From Rhynchonema sp. JSB1_4 (lineage: Eukaryota; Nematoda; Chromadorea; Monhysterida; Xyalidae): a stretch of 64,000 nt of DNA. The notes under the pieces are model-generated. The model was not told where the DNA came from. It did no database searches and was given only the letters and a program-made list of their open reading frames with translations. Location: the NCBI GenBank assembly GCA_030248065.1, contig JASAMV010002854.1:1-64000 (forward strand). The letters are read 5' to 3'. This document shows positions 44,565 to 56,558 of this stretch, in pieces; positions within the stretch are counted from its first letter, which is position 1; every line of letters starts with the position of its first letter. Both the position numbers and the translations under genes were made by a program.

Positions 44565-44984
44565 TATTGACAATGAGTGCGTCTTGTCATAAAAATCAAA
44601 CCATTCACGTTCCTTAACCAGCCCAACGCGGTGGCGTCGCTCCGAAATGGTAGACTACTGAACGTGATTTTGCGTTTTGTGTTTATATTGGTTATATTGT
44701 GTTTTGTTGCGTTCACTTGTTACATTTACACGCTACTTGCTCATTATTTGCACTTTAGTATGACTTTGCTTCAATTCCTCCCTGTGACTGCATAGATTAA
44801 GGTGAATTGATGGTTGGTTTATTGCGCCTGAACCCCCTGAGAAATACACCAATTTGATTTATTCGGTGTTTTGAAGTCATGGCGACAAATTTTCTGTTAT
44901 TGTAAGTGCGTTGCGATGCGAGTCACTATTTCACATTTTTTATCTTTTCACAGTTCTAGTTTCTAAATCATTCCAATAAAACGT

Positions 44985-46650
44985 GTTAAAGGACTCGGGA
45001 CATAACCGAAGGAAGGGTAGCAGGACATATTGTTACATACCGCTGGAAAGCATTCCGACAGCCTATGTCACGCACAAATTTTAAGCTCCTTGGAGATTCG
45101 CTATCTCTTGGCAGAGGGACTTTTCGTTCCAGAAAAAACTGAATTTTTGCACAAATTGGAACGACCGGTGCAGAAACCTCAAACGAGTTGAAGGTCAAAT
45201 AACACGTGGATAGGATTACAACAGCTTCGGAGTAACTTACCATCACAACTTCAGTCGCTCAAATCATTGCTTCACACGGTGAGGGTGCGAAACGTTCCGA
45301 AAATCGGCCTTATTTTTCGATAACACAAGTTTGTCCCTAAATTTTGAGGTCACGCTTAGCGCTGCGGAAATAAAAATATAATGGGGAAATAGAGCATCGT
45401 CGAAAGTACCAGAAAATAAGGTTTTTAAATTTTGAAACACTTTGATAGCGGCGTGACAGGCCGAAAAAGACCTAAAAATTGCCCCTAAACTGCATAGTTG
45501 CATTCATTGACGGAAATGTGATGTAAATACGCCACGTATTGCATTGCATTGGAAACGAGAAAGTCAGATAAACGCACAGTCCAACAATCTAGACGAGTTT
45601 CAAAACTTCAAACTCAATGGACCGGTTGCTGCAGCCATGCCAACCTGAATAAGATATTTGGCTATAATTCGTTACTGTTAACGTCTATTGCACATTTGAT
45701 AGTACCAACCGATGTAGCTTCAACGTAGCTATCGAACGATATATAACATGCCCATACTATCTCTTATTATGGACAAGAAACGGTCAAAACTCCGAAATCG
45801 CACATGGTGACGTGACGGTTCATTCCAAAATCGTCAAAAACGCACTTTTTTAGCCTCTGCATTTAAGCGTAAGACTTTATTGGGGCTTGTTATATATCGT
45901 TCGAAAGCTACTCCCGAGACACATAGTTTGGTGCTGTCACATTTACAATAGCTGTTAACAATAAGCATTTATAGCTGAATATCGTATTCAGGTTAGTATG
46001 GCTGCCCCGAGAGATCTGTAGACCTTGAGGTTCTCGGACCGTGACAGGTTGTTAAACCAAACGTTTCTCTCAATTTTTTGTTTCGAATACGATACAATCT
46101 GTGGCCTTTATGTGCCACAATTCTGGCGATGAATGTAACCACCTAATTTAGCGGCAATTTAATGGATTTTTAGGCCTGTCACGGAGCTAGCCATGAGTTA
46201 AAAAATTTAAAAACCTTATTTTCTGGTACTTTCGACGATGCTCTATTTCCCTATTGTATTCTTATTTCCTCAGCGCTAAGCGTGACCGCAAAATTTAGGG
46301 ACAAACTTGTGTTATCGAAAAATAAGGCCGATTTTCGGAACGTTTCGCACCCTCACCGTGTGAAGCAATGGTTTGAGCGACTGAAGTTGTGATGGTAAGT
46401 TATTCCGAAGCTGTTGTAATCCTATCCACGTGTTACTTGACCTTCAACTCGTTTGGGGTTTCTGCACCGGTCGTTCCAATTTGTGCAAAAATTCAGTTTT
46501 TTCTGGAACGAAAAGTCCCTCTACCAAGAGATAGTGAACATCCAAGGAGCTTAAAATTTGTGCGTGACATAGGCTGTCGGAATGCTTTCCAACGGTATGT
46601 AACAATATGTTTTGCTACCCTTCCTTCGGTTATGTCCCGAGCCCTTTAAC
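44985..46650. mobile_element. 1.67-kb near-complete palindrome
   Basis: GTTAAAGGACTCGGGACATA at the left is mirrored by TATGTCCCGAGCCCTTTAAC at the right. The arms continue through GATTTTCGGAACGTTTCGCA and TCGACGATGCTCTATTTCCC for more than 500 bp. Diverged symmetry (GTTAACGTCTATTGCAC with GCTGTTAACAATAAGC) reaches close to the centre near 45810. No transposase; the matching open frames at both ends are just the two arms. It fills the spacer between TRIM-like genes 2 and 3. Confidence 0.9.
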
Positions 46651-48018
46651 GTGTTTTTCCATCGCCTTTGATTGTGTCACTAAACCGTCGCTCTGTTTTG
46701 CGAACGAAGCTGTCAGCTCGATTCCGATGTATGATTGTGTCTCTTGTTCACTTCATTTCCTCGTGCCACGACGACCAGTCGTTATACGTGGTGTTTTGAA
46801 TTTTAACAAAGCGCTTGTATTCACGTGGTCAACGCACATTGTCAACGCAGCCCAGTGTCATGCACGCATTTCCTCGCAGCTGATCTGGGACTTTTTTTGT
46901 CCTTGTCTGCGTTGACCACTGAACAGCGTTAATTGAACAATGTGCCATCAGAGCTGGAGCTGCATCTCTTGGTCAGGTTCATTGTCGTTTTTCATTCACC
47001 ACAATTGTCAAGTTGAATGATGTCGTATGCGTGCGCGGCGTTGTGCGGAGGCGAACTGCTTGAGCCAAAGACGTTGCCCTGTGGACACACGCTGTGCGAC
47101 CAATGCAGCAACAAGATGATCGCCGACGCTCGCAAGCAGGATACGGTTGGTTTCGTCCGTCATTTTGGTGCTCCTCAGCGCTGCCCATTTACTGGCCCTT
47201 CTCAGGGATGGAAGGCTGGGTTTTCACTCGTTCATACAGTTTGAGGTGATCCCACAGCTAACCAGGTTAAGCCTGTTTTAACCTGCCAGATTGGGCGACG
47301 CGGCCGGTGGCGGACCACTTACGTTGCTGTCTGCGCACTGTTTGGCTAAACTTACCGTACTTTAGCACTAGTGAAGTTCGTGCCCTGTCATTTCAACTTT
47401 TCCCCGCGAAGTTCTGCAGATTTCCGCCTGTTGTAATGACCATCAATCAGCACATCCAGACCAGCCATTTTTTCACAGAACGGATTCGGCTTCAATTCCA
47501 CGTTGCGCATCATGTGTCCGCAATGCCGTCGGCTGATTGACGTGCCGCAACAAGGACTCAAAACAAGCGTTCTGCTGCGAGAAGTGCTGATCGCGCAGAA
47601 GGAAGCCGCCTTGAACGCTGCTGCCAACCGAGCAGAGGAATTGGGGTTGGAACAACTGATGTAGTTTGTTTGTTTTTATTTCCACCCAGGCCAGGGACAA
47701 ATGTGCAACATGAATGTGGAACGCTGTTACTGATCGCATGCATCACCCAACTGCAGCCCGGCTGCCTGCGCCTGCACGCAATGTGGTGTGGGCATCCGAT
47801 TCGATGACACTGGTGTGTGCCTGACGTGCGATGGCAAGCGCTTCTGTTTCAAGTGCATCTTTGACTAACACAAAGACCACGATACGCACAAGGCCGTCGA
47901 TGTGGAATTGCAGAAACAACGTGAAGCGTGCCGACAAGCGCGAGTCTGTGTGTTTGTTGCTGTCGGCCAACTTTGTTGTTTGTTTTTTTTAATTCGTGGC
48001 CGATTGGACACCGCCGAT

Positions 48019-48306
48019 AAAGGCAAACCAGCCGTGCTTTGCATACTTAGATTGTACATGTATGTATCACCCTGAATTGTTACGCACAGAAAAATAGTTC
48101 GGGTCACTGTAGCCTCGTCTCGCGTAGTTTGCGTGGAAAGCCAAGAAACAACACACACACGCGCGACGACAACGTGCGCTAAATGTTTCATGATCTGCGT
48201 GCTCACACACATAAACCACGCAAGACGTGGCTACGGCAACCCATGTGTTAGAATTCAGAGTGATACGGTAAGGTTGAAGACTGCAAAGCACGGATGGTTT
48301 GCCTTC
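48019..48306. mobile_element. Palindromic MITE, AGGCAAACC family (copy 4)
   Basis: AAAGGCAAACCAGCCGTGCT at the left and AGCACGGATGGTTTGCCTTC at the right are inverted; arms carry the family blocks CTGTAGCCTCGTCTCGCG and TTCAGAGTGATACGG. In an intron of TRIM-like gene 3. Confidence 0.8.
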
Positions 48307-48510
48307 TACATGTTCTGTCTGACGCGCCACTATCCTTGTTGCAAACAGGCTGTAGCTGGGAAAGCGATGGCTGACGCTGCGTCGCAGCACAAACGAACGA
48401 TCGGAAACATTGCGCAGTCGAACTCGCACTTCTATCGTTTGTGGTCCGACGTTGCTCATCACACTGATGACAACATGAGGAAATCAAAGGTGTGTTTACT
48501 GCATGGAAAA

Positions 48511-49120
48511 CAGTGTAGTGGCAGGCAAATAGTTGCAACGCACCCGTCTACCCAGCCTCCGGAACGTTGCAAGGTACCCTAAGGTATGAAAAGATGTGTT
48601 TTTGCATGCATTATACTGCACAATTGGCCAAAAATTGGTACTTTTTTACATTTCCGCCGAAAATTTGCGTAAAATAGCTATTATATGGACGTTTGTGCGC
48701 GGAGCGCGCCATTTTTGCGATTTTAGGTCGAAAAACACCCATTTTTGCCTCCCCCGCCCCATCCAGTCGAGCCAGGCTCTACATTGTGGACAAATTTCGA
48801 TAAAATTGTATAAATAAAATGATACTGCTACTTCCTGGGGAGTGGTTCCCCTTTTCCCGGACCGCGGTTCACTTGGTACACTGATTTCCCCCAGTTTTTG
48901 CCTGAAAAGGTCATTCTTAGACCTAAAATGCGTGATTTTTTTAGGTAACGTCAAAAATCGCCAAATCCGTCTTTTACTTTTCCAGAGAAGTGCAAGAAAT
49001 CGATGCAATGTTCCATTTCAGAAAATGACTTTTCTAAAATTGGGTTTTCCTCAATTGGGAGATGCACTAATTTCCTCACCAAAATACACTAATTTCTCCG
49101 CCGGACCAGAAACTACACTG
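48511..49120. mobile_element. MITE, CAGTGTAG family
   Basis: The left end CAGTGTAGTGGCAGGC matches the element at 39192; the right end CCAGAAACTACACTG matches those at 22.6 and 23.9 kb. The interior shares AGGCCTAAAAATGC-like and TGGCCAAAAATTGGTAC segments with both, so it may be a chimera of two related elements. In an intron of TRIM-like gene 3. Confidence 0.65.
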
Positions 49121-50334
49121 ACTGTGCAATGTGTACTTATAGAAATTCCTGGACCACTACGAGCTCAAATTCGAAACGGGACGCGCGAGCGGCAGTGAAC
49201 AGGCCCGCATTGAGGCCACGCTGAAGATCACACAGGCCATGCTTGAAATGGGCACTGAGAACAATAAGATGGTCTGTTGGTTGATGGTTCCTAAGTTCCG
49301 CGCTTCTTACTTGACGCTATTCTGTATTTTAGAACAGAGACATTGTGGCGACGTTGGGCGATCTCACTGGCCGAGTGGCCGATTCGAAAGCGAAACTGAC
49401 TGACTTGGAGAGGTTACTGTTTTGTCTAATATCAACACACAGCTTCATTCCACTTGCAACGCGCAAGGATCTTTCGCAGCCAATATTCTTGCTAATCTAG
49501 TATCATGATCAGGGTTGGATTAAAAAATGTAAAAAAAATTTTAAAAAAAGTTGGCCTTTTTATTTTAAAATTTTAAACAGTAAGTCCTCTGTTTTATCAT
49601 TTTTTCACTGGCTCATGATTGATTCCCAAAAAATCGCCTGATTTCAGTCTGAAATGGTGTTGTGATGAACTCATGCAGTTCCTATAAACATCCCAACAAC
49701 AACCACATGTGTAGTGTAGGACACCCCAACCCCATACTGCATTCTGTACAGTTATTGAGCGTGCTGTAATCTCTTTACACACTCGACGTTGTTCGCCTGT
49801 ATGGAGTGGTCGTGGATTAGTCGTTTGTTGTTTTTGTGACACAACGTGTGCATGTTGTAGGTGTTTCTGTTTTCAAATTTATCCACAAATTCACAAGCGG
49901 AAGGTTGGCCTTCCCTTTGTCATATATATCCACGGAGTAACCTTGGAGACTAACAAAGTCAAGACCGAAGGGATTAGATCGAAACTGATCGGCGCAAACA
50001 TGCAAGTCAGTGGAAAAGTGCTCTTTTGTGTCCCTCAAAACATGCCTAAATATGATTTCAGCTATTTCATTTTTCAAGAAACCAATTTTTTGATGGTCCG
50101 GAATAAAAAAAGTAAAAAGTTGTGTAAAAAAGTTCGATAATAAATTTTTTTTAGTCCAACCCTGATCGTATCCGTCCGGTATGATCAGATTACAGCTTGC
50201 TGATCGCACTGTTGTTCTGCAGGGAAATCTCTCGCGACATTGCCGATCTTCACAAAATCGTTTTCAAGCCAGATACGCCGTCGTCTACAGAGTTTGAGTT
50301 CAGAGATGTCCCTGTGAAAAAAGTTGGTGAGTAG

Positions 50335-51496
50335 AAACATACGATCAAGTCAAGCATTTTTCAACCTTGTGGTCAGGGGTGGCACAATAATATCAGTCTG
50401 CCGCAACTGTTGGCGGCACGCAGGCATGCCGCATTGTTGTGGTGGCTGACAGGATAAGCTGTGGGTTGACGCAATTGACTGAAAGTTATTTTCAGCGGTT
50501 GAAGAAGATGAAGAAGACTGTGAGAAGCACCCGTACTTGTAGGACTAACCGCATTTTTGGCGATGAGCTTATCTTGATTATTCAGTCAGCTGTTAAACAT
50601 TCTTTGCATGCTTTCCATATTTTTGTGCACATTGGGATATTGCTGACGTGGTACCATGTCTAATCTTACTTTGATGTTTTGTGGCACATTGCTGAACATG
50701 ATTGTCATTGGGACATGAGAGGATACTATATTGCTCACGATTTATACCTCATTTATCATTCATTCTGTGGCTAATCGATAAAAGCTCATACGTGTGTTGC
50801 ATGCGACCACATCTGTATTTCGTTGCATGCAGCGGCACAGATTCTTGTATCCGTGCATATTGATCTCAAAATTTGTCACTGCTTGGCATGTGCTTATTTC
50901 GAGCGAAATGAAACTTGGTGATCAGATCCGATCGACGAAGCCCTGCGCGTTGGTCACGTGAGATTTTGAATTAAATTTCGACCCGCTTAATACATTATTT
51001 TATTCATTTTAGGTCTGGGAAAGAGTTTTTAAGCGGTTCCGAATTAGTGGCGTCACTAAATTCTTCCAACGTCCTGCCGGGGATTCATGTTTGGGGTAAC
51101 AAGTGTTCCAGAAAGCATGGGTTTCTTCATAAAAGAGGGCATTACAGGTCATTTTCGTACATTTTTCAGCAGTAAGAGATCGACCCCCTAAACTCGACGT
51201 GCTTTGAAATGCACGCAAAGCGAATGTGATAACATTCAACAACATTAGCGGTAATTCAAGAAACCCGGTGGATCAATTTGAGAAAACTGCCTGAATCAAA
51301 CAGGCCGATTTTCCACCTTTTTCCGAACAGCTCAGTGGGGCTTTACATAAAAAATGTGAACACAAAAGTCTCATGTGACCACGGCAGGACCGATCCGATC
51401 ACCAAGTTTTGATATTGCATTGTCCTCGTGTTTGCAGCAAGTGACCATCCGCGTTGATTTTATTGTCGGTGACCGGACTGCTCGAATCAAACCACC
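50335..51496. other. Spacer between TRIM-like genes 3 and 4
   Basis: About 1.2 kb with short open frames on both strands and no recognisable domain, repeat family or RNA. It presumably contains the 3' end of gene 3 and the promoter of gene 4. Confidence 0.4.
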
Positions 51497-54447
51497 ATGT
51501 CCCGTGTGATTCAGTGCGTTGTGTGCAAGAATGAGATGCGTGACCCGAAGCAGCTCAACTGTGGCCATTCGCTGTGTAAAACGTGCAGTGATCGATTGAT
51601 CTATGAAGCAAGAGTGTTTTGGAGTTTGGAGTTGACATTTTTCGACTGCGCTTTTGCAATTCCACATTGATTGAACACATTTGCTTGTCGTAAAGTGAGT
51701 GGACGCAATTTGTTTGAAAATGTCGTTTGCGAGTGCGGTTGCCTCATCAAAGTACGCGTTCACCGGTGAAACTGTGTTTCAACCGCTTGGCGGCTACCAC
51801 AACACGACATTGGAAACAACTTGCGTCATACATCACAAATCTCACAAAATAATGTTCCAACAAAATTCTTGCCACAGCGGAGGCCATTTGCTGTCGAAGA
51901 CCAACTTACCTGTCCGTTGTGTCGTACGACGACCCGCGTGCCCCCTGGTGGCCTTGCCACAAATTATGCGCTTCGTGAAATGATCGAACTGGAATCAAAG
52001 GGCCAAAATTGGTTTGTGACGATGAATTAACGTGTTTCAAGTTCAAATATCGTGTGTTAATCGAGTTCTCAATGCGAACTCACGTCAACTTGGACCAGTG
52101 GTGGAGACCTGCTGTGGTGGCACATTATGGTGTGGCAGTGGTGAAACAAATCTGCTTTTCGCACATTGGTAAATGCATGATTTGACCACAGACAAGAAGG
52201 GAAACGAGCAAGTTTTTGTGCACGTACAGTACTTTTGAAAAACGTTTACGTTTTGAAAACGCGTACAATTCTGAATACCTATCATGTTCGAAGAACCGCA
52301 AGGGCGCGCTGATGCCAACAGTGTATAATCCAGCCATAGTCTTCTTTCATCCAATGGTGCTGTCGTCATCAACTCCAGCAACCCCAAATGAACGCGTAAA
52401 ATTATAACATGGGAGTTGATAACAAACGTTGACGACAGTGCTGTAAGCCGATTTGATTGGTTTTCTGGAGTTTGTGTTGTGCCACAAACTACTGTTCCAG
52501 CAGGTACTGACAAAATGATGAAAAAACAGCGATGAAAAAATAAATAAAGATATGGAAAATAACAAAACAACGGGAAAGTGGCACACATGCGAGAGAAACA
52601 GCGGGTGCAAAAACGGCGGTGAAAAAGTGCACGTGAAAAAAGCGGGTAACACGTTTCTAAGCAAACCGCCCCCTCCCTTATTATGTGTATAATGTGGCTT
52701 TGTGATACACGGTTTTCGTCCTGCACAAATTTGGAGTTTTTCTAATTTAAAAGAAGGCAACAGACCCGATCCGATTTGCATTAGCTCGGCTTCGCTATCC
52801 CTGTTTTTTCCACTCGCGCTGTTTCTTGTTCGCTGTTTTCTTTTCGCCGCAGTTTCATTCATCCGTCACACGGCGTTTTCCAGCAGCCACAAATGCACCG
52901 ACTGCCGCAAAATGCTGCCGATAAACGACGCCGTCCTGTGCGTAACGTGTGACGACAAGGTCTATTGCTACAAATGCTCGTTCCTGGAGCATCAACGTCA
53001 CGCAACGTTGCAGGCTGCCGATGCTGAAAAGTCGAAGAAGAATCAGGCAGAGCGCAAACGGAACATGGTTGGCTCGAAAATGGGAAATGATGTTGCGGTC
53101 AAGCAGATCATCATGCAGCTGACGGGCTCAGACGGATATGCTGAATCTCATGAGCCCAAATTGTAGAAAGCGCCACCGGGGGCGGTTGCGCCACAAGTGC
53201 GTATGTGATATATCGCACGTTCTCCACATGTGATTAAATTCTCTTTTATTTTCAAAACGTGCGTGAGCACGCAACAAATTGAGGTCAGTTAGTTATGTAG
53301 CTAAAAGTTGTGATCGTCGTGCTTTTGGGGAGCGCGCAACCACCCCGGGTGGCGGGTGCGCTTTCGAGAATTGAGCCATTGTATTATAGTGATGATTTTG
53401 CTCATTCTGCAATTCCGATTTTTCTGGACTTTCAGTGCGAACTCAGTGAGACGCTCGAATCGACGTTGTCGTACCGTGAAAACAACCGCAACGATTTTGC
53501 CCACCAGAACAACGACCTGCTGAGCGCATGGCACAGTTCGGAAATGCACGCGTCCGCGCAAATTGAAAAGTCGCAGGTCGGCGCGCTTGGGCTGTGTTGC
53601 TGTGTAATGTTTCAACTGGGGTGTGTTAGGTATACAAGTCACATGGTGATCTTGCTCAGGACTGCTGTGCCATGGGATGCAACACCGTTGATAAAACATG
53701 GCGCGTTTTCACATACATTGGTGTTTGATACAAACACAAAACCAGTTCAATAACGATACTGTATGTTTCACTCGACCTACAAAGTTGAGCTGGAGCATTT
53801 TCGGTTTATGGTGGTAATACTGGCGCTTTTGTCATTGACAAGGCCCAGGGCGCTGGTTAAAAACGATTTTTGAAAAATCAAACATGCACTAGATATAAAT
53901 GACTTTTGGGCTTCATGCACTGATAAATTGACTCTTTCGATTTGGCCCCCTTTGGCCGAAAGCTCGATCCGCTACCGCTCCATGCGGGGTTCGATCACAG
54001 TTTCATGCCTCCATATTATTAATTTTAGCGTTGGCTGAAACGATACGAGGAAAGGTTCGAGCATACACGCATGCGGCGTTGTTACCCGCGATTGAAACGG
54101 CTGTCTGAAACAAAGGCAATCACAGAGCTGATGCAGGATTTGAACAACGAGTACAATGACATGGTTCAGTCAGCATTGCTCAACTTGATCCATTACATTG
54201 CGTTCTGTACTTCTTTGTTGCCTCCGTTCTTCAGCATGATGATGCTTGGAGTGTGTTGGAATCGGGCATAAAGAAGATTCAAGAACACGATGAAACGATA
54301 CGCGATCTTCAAACGTTAGTTACAAAATGTTGTATTCATCAAGACCGCTCGTGTGAATGTAACCACGGGATGGGTTAACTTCTCCTGTTTAGGAAAATTT
54401 CGCAGAAAATCATCGATTTCAAGCAAGCTTGGGGTTCATACTCGTGA
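51497..54447 (+). CDS. RING, B-box and coiled-coil (TRIM-like) protein 4
   Basis: Putative ubiquitin E3 ligase and the most divergent of the five. Seven exons: 51497-51613, 51878-52011, 52884-53067, 53436-53576, 54029-54163, 54235-54314, 54393-54447, giving 281 aa. RING: CVVC (canonical C-x2-C), CGHSLCKTC, then CPLC. B-box: CTDC, CVTC, CYKC, then EHQRHA supplying the two His. A Lys-rich linker follows (KSKKNQAERKRN), then charged helices. The 141-nt and 80-nt exons are conserved. It lacks a C-terminal substrate domain and ends KQAWGSYS. The intron between RING and B-box (0.87 kb) has an open antisense frame judged to be chance. Confidence 0.87.
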
Positions 54448-54578
54448 AATGCATGGGCAGAGAAAACACAAAAGATCTATCTCACTCGTATTTGTTTCTG
54501 TGAATCAATTTGTCTAGTGCATTGTGATTACATGATTATAAATCTCATTCCGTTGTTTTTTCATTTCATAACCGCAGA

Positions 54579-55666
54579 TTGCTTTCTATTCTGATTTAGT
54601 ACATCAAAACGTGAGTTTGTGTGATCACCTACCTTGTGCATGGGCGGCGGACGGGCAATTGAGCAAAGCACGTTTGAGCAAGACCACCTTGAGCAAGTGA
54701 AAAAGAGCTGTGGCCAAAAGAGCAAAACCTGAAAACAAATAGGCCTAAGCCTAAGCCCAAACACAAAACTAAGCCTAAGTCTAGGCCTAAGCCTAAGCCT
54801 GATACCTAAATCAGCCCAAGCCTAAGCCATTGGGGGGAAAATAATACCTCTGCTCTTTTTGCTCTTCTTGCTCAAATGTGCTTTGCTCAATTGCCCGGCC
54901 ACCGCATGGGCTAGTTTTGTCGTCAACATGACGTAAAATCTTTTCGTCAAATCAAGCAACAATACATGAGCCTCAAATGAGCGCTAGAAATAATACATGT
55001 GATTTGACGTACCACATGTAAGCCTGTGCATGTGCTGAACAGCCATTTAGCAGCTTGTCATTTTTTTAAATATTATTTTGATTTGCACGTGCAATATTAT
55101 ATAAGGTATTTGCCGATTTCGAATCAAATGAATATCAGATTCTTGCGGATGACTCGTACACATGTGCTCAAGTTTACTATTACTCGCTGCACAATGAATT
55201 TCTGACGAAGATCTCCAAGCAACATGACTACAACTGGGTACAACATCAGATGCTCAGGGCAACACAGTATGTGTAAGTGTAACACGTCACGATTGCTGGA
55301 TCACCAAAAACAGTTCGGTTCTGCCCCGTTTGTCTTATTCACAGGGTTCGTTGTAATTGCTGCGGCTCGGCTCGGAAGATAATACCAGGTACCACAAATG
55401 GAGCAGTGTGTGAGCTCTGGCGGTCGCACGTGTGAAAAACCTGGATTTTCCCCTCTTGTACAATCAAAAACAGATTTTCAGGAGACAAGCACCGGATTAA
55501 AGTTACAGTACCTTTCATCGGCGGCACCGCACCCGAAACTCAGACACAGGTGCGGCCTGCCCGCATAAGACAATGTCACAATGAATTCACAACAACGGTG
55601 AATGACACATTCCGGACTGGTATACAACAGCGCGTTAGCACGATCAAAGGAAAAGCATCGCAGTAG
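54579..55666 (+). CDS. Unrecognised small gene between TRIM-like genes 4 and 5
   Basis: Exons about 54579-54611, 55106-55272, 55345-55388 and 55482-55666 join in phase. The second gives YTCAQVYYYSLHNEFLTK and similar protein-like sequence, the third a small Cys cluster (RCNCCGSARKIIP), the fourth KVTVPFIGGTAPETQTQ and a basic end. Donors (GTGAGT, GTAAGT, GTACCA) and acceptors are canonical. The first exon has no start codon, so a 5' exon is missing or lies within the 3' region of gene 4. A hAT-like element carrying GCCTAA repeats lies in its first intron. No family is recognised. Confidence 0.4.
54646..54903. mobile_element. hAT-like MITE carrying GCCTAA telomere-like units
   Basis: The ends GGCGGACGGGCAATTGAGCA and TGCTCAATTGCCCGGCCACC are inverted, followed by a second inverted block (AGCACGTTTGAGCAAGA). 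Exact 8-bp direct repeats GCATGGGC flank it (54638-54645 and 54904-54911). The core holds repeated GCCTAA units (AGGCCTAAGCCTAAGCCTGA), the complement of the nematode telomere hexamer. Relatives are at 7.35 and 17.8 kb. Confidence 0.88.
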
Positions 55667-55723
55667 GTCAACAGAGAGACATGGTGACGCATTGGGTGCT
55701 GTACTTAACAAGTGCATATCAAG

Positions 55724-56092
55724 GGCGGATCCCAGGGGGGCCACAGGGGCCATGGCCGCCCCTTTGCCCATTTGGCCCCAGGAGGAGCGCGCATCGTTTC
55801 GGAAGGAAGAAGGAAAAAGCCCCCCCCTAAATCGCAGAATTTTCACTCTCATACACTTCAAAAAGTCCAAAAATCGCGCCAGATACATCGCCAATTTTCA
55901 ATGAAATTTCGCTTTCGCGCGCGTAGAAAGAGCCAAAATTTCGCGATTGTCACATTTTGTTTAATATTTGTGTAAAAACGCGGAATTCCAAACAAGCACT
56001 GGATAAAAATGACTTTTCAAAAATGGAACAAGCACTAGATAAAAATGACTTTTTGGAATTGTCCCCTCCCTTGGCCAAAAGCTGGATCCGCC
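55724..56092. mobile_element. Inverted-repeat element, GGCGGATCC ends
   Basis: The left end GGCGGATCCCAGGGGGGCC and right end GGCCAAAAGCTGGATCCGCC form a short imperfect inverted pair. Near the right end ACAAGCACTAGATAAAAATG is tandemly duplicated. A related fragment lies at 53.88-53.98 kb in the last long intron of TRIM-like gene 4. Confidence 0.6.
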
Positions 56093-56558
56093 AGTGGTGC
56101 ACATACAGGAGCACCACTGCAGCACGCCAGGTCAGCTATATAATGTGTTGGCTGTGTGGTGTGGTACACTTTAGCATCTGCCGACACACATCAAAACCCT
56201 TGCAACCGACCCCTCATCGTATCAGTCACAAAGTAAACACCGCAGAACTGGGCTTTGATTATGTGGAACAAAATATGTGAATATCCTGATACTTGTATGT
56301 GCGTTAACGTCTATTACTTTTTTCGCACTGTCTCAGTTTTTTTCTTTTTGTCACTCCTTTCGTTAAATTTTCGCATCGCCATGCGTATCATGCACATGTG
56401 TGTGTGCTGCTTTCAGCTGCCTTGCTTCCCCACGACGCGGTAAGCACTCGGGAATGCCGCCGTGCAATTCCTGTATCTGACCACCACCAACAAGTTTTCG
56501 ATCATCAAGGGCACTTGTTTCTCTGATTTCCCGCAGCAGTCCATCTGATTTTACAACG

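Larger units (their letters stand above)
47017..50334 (+). pseudogene. TRIM-like gene 3 with in-frame stop in B-box
   Basis: Seven exons matching the paralogues: 47017-47145, 47479-47660, 47757-47943, 48349-48489, 49143-49271, 49333-49412, 50223-50334. The RING is intact (C-AAL-C, CGHTLCDQC, CPQC). In the B-box exon the frame reads CFKCIFD, then TAA at 47866-47868, then HKDHDTHKAVDVE. Gene 5 has a Glu codon at that exact point. Every other exon stays open and all lengths sum to whole codons (320 including the stop), so this is a single nonsense change in an otherwise preserved gene. Product would be a RING fragment of about 141 residues. Exon 1 is almost identical in DNA to exon 1 of gene 5, so duplication is recent. 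A base-call error is the main alternative. Confidence 0.8.

Noticed and set aside
44986..46649. Two similar 86-codon frames (starting MMVSYSEAVV) as a possible gene pair
   Set aside because: They are mirror copies from the two arms of one palindrome, so their similarity reflects the repeat, not protein conservation.
52085..52726. 213-codon antisense frame in the intron of TRIM-like gene 4
   Set aside because: Phe/Cys-rich with no domain or splice partners, inside a normal intron; most likely chance.
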